Source: Bog-473 sp963800725 (GTDB taxonomy: Bacteria > Actinomycetota > Acidimicrobiia > Acidimicrobiales > RAAP-2). From it: 64,000 bases of DNA. Below the pieces are notes generated by a model. The model did no database searches and was not told where the DNA came from. It saw only the letters and a list, made by a program, of their open reading frames with translations. The stretch lies in the NCBI GenBank assembly GCA_963800725.1, contig CAWDCE010000017.1, forward strand, positions 372,001-436,000. The letters run 5' to 3'. This document shows positions 63,384-64,000 of the stretch, piece by piece; position 1 is the stretch's first letter, and every line of letters starts with the position of its first letter. A program made the position numbers and the translations under genes.

Positions 63384-64000
63384 GTGGCGGCTCTCGATCT
63401 TCCGAATGGTGGGCTCAGTTTCTCCAGCACACGGGGGAAATGGGTCCTGTTCGCCATGGTGCTCGGTTCGGGGGTGGTCTTCCTCGATGCCACGGCCGTC
63501 AACGTCGCGCTGCCGCGTATCGGGCAGGACTTCGGGGTCGGACTGGCCCAGTTGCAGTGGACCGTCACCGCGTACACCCTGACCCTGTCGGCCTTCCTTC
63601 TCCTCGGCGGGGCGCTCGGTGATCGCCTCGGTCGTCGCCGGGTGTTCTTGATCGGGCTGATCTGGTTCACCGCAGCGTCGATGGTGTGCGGCATTGCCCC
63701 TTCCGCCCGCTGGCTCATCGTGGCGCGGGCCGCTCAGGGGATCGGTGGGGCGCTGTTGACTCCGGGGAGCCTCGCCATCATCGAGGCCAGCTTCCGTCCC
63801 GACGAGCGCGGCCGGGCCATCGGGGCCTGGTCGGGGTTCGGGGGGGTGTTCGGGGCCGTCGGTCCACTCCTCGGCGGGGTCCTGGTGCAATGGGTGTCGT
63901 GGCGACTGGTCTTCTTCATCAACGTGCCCATTGCGGCGGTGACCGTCGCCGTCGTCGTGCGTCACGTCCCCGAATCGCGACAAGTGGGTTCGACGGGTCC
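63384..64000 (+). CDS. MFS drug exporter, DHA2 (EmrB/QacA) type, truncated by window edge
   Basis: Proton-driven membrane exporter; only the first 205 codons are inside. GTG 63384 has GAGGAGG before it. The first TM ends in VVFLDATAVNVALPRIG, a DHA2-family signature, then QWTVTAYTLTLSAFLLLGGALGDRLGRRRVFLIG with the MFS loop motif A, and QGIGGALLTPGSLAIIEASF. The frame is open to the right end. Confidence 0.93.
   Translation, partial: MAALDLPNGGLSFSSTRGKWVLFAMVLGSGVVFLDATAVNVALPRIGQDFGVGLAQLQWTVTAYTLTLSAFLLLGGALGDRLGRRRVFLIGLIWFTAASMVCGIAPSARWLIVARAAQGIGGALLTPGSLAIIEASFRPDERGRAIGAWSGFGGVFGAVGPLLGGVLVQWVSWRLVFFINVPIAAVTVAVVVRHVPESRQVGSTG

Noticed and set aside
1..64000. CRISPR array, insertion sequence, prophage or rRNA operon
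   Set aside because: No spaced direct repeats, transposase or integrase motifs, phage genes or rRNA signatures were seen on either strand.

Overview
The window is high-GC DNA (roughly two thirds G+C by eye) from an actinobacterium. The gene content points to the Acidimicrobiia or a close relative: a class E-type sortase with LAxTG-type surface proteins, an exosortase-family enzyme, two F420-type luciferase-like oxidoreductases, two DUF2510 (WYPDP) proteins, an SCO6745-family protein, a bacterial P450 and many GTG starts. This placement is inference from gene families; no rRNA is present. The sequence looks like a draft or metagenome assembly, because at least ten otherwise conserved genes, including dnaX, carry single-base frameshifts.

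Left part (1-20 kb). After a truncated asd and a small lipoprotein lies a four-repeat, 11-bp-phased PHO-box-like site (1704-1745). Then comes the most unusual part of the window, a minus-strand array read from 16.2 kb down to 2.5 kb. In transcription order it encodes an Ig-fold protein with six Big_1 repeats and an LAFTG anchor, a secreted Ig-fold paralogue without anchor, a third paralogue with an LASTG anchor, PstC, PstA, a PstS with an LPNTG anchor, a PstS-like protein with an LAFTG anchor, PstB, an exosortase with a C-terminal EpsI-like region, and a class E-type sortase. Several junctions are 4-bp ATGA overlaps. Upstream (16.4-19.2 kb) are a badly broken PstS-like gene and a fourth paralogue whose C-terminus has a PEVP/TM/Arg tail. 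I read this as a phosphate-uptake operon whose binding proteins are attached to the surface by a co-transcribed sortase, together with a little-known secreted Ig-fold family.

Middle part (20-45 kb). recR, dnaX, SRP RNA and tRNA-Ser(GGA) form a housekeeping block. They are followed by a coiled-coil protein, a membrane-anchored GH18-like protein that shares its N-terminal domain with the sortase, and a glycan cluster (GT-C enzyme, methyltransferase, GT2-GtrA, large GT2). Then come tadA, tRNA-Ser(CGA), and a minus-strand set of MarP-like protease, GH15 glucosidase/trehalase, glucose dehydrogenase and MBL hydrolase. A secreted Asp-box propeller protein, an ALDH-like enzyme, two LLM oxidoreductases and a DUF4328 protein complete this part.

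Right part (45-64 kb). A second, plainer pst operon (pstB-pstS-pstC-pstA) has a PHO-box-like element in front. It is followed by a nitrobindin-like protein, a catabolic cluster (acyl-CoA dehydrogenase, M20 hydrolase, SDR, dimeric-barrel protein), PH-domain membrane proteins, a TetR-P450 unit with a candidate operator, an SGNH hydrolase, a large GT-C-like membrane protein and a truncated MFS exporter. No insertion sequence, prophage or CRISPR array was seen.
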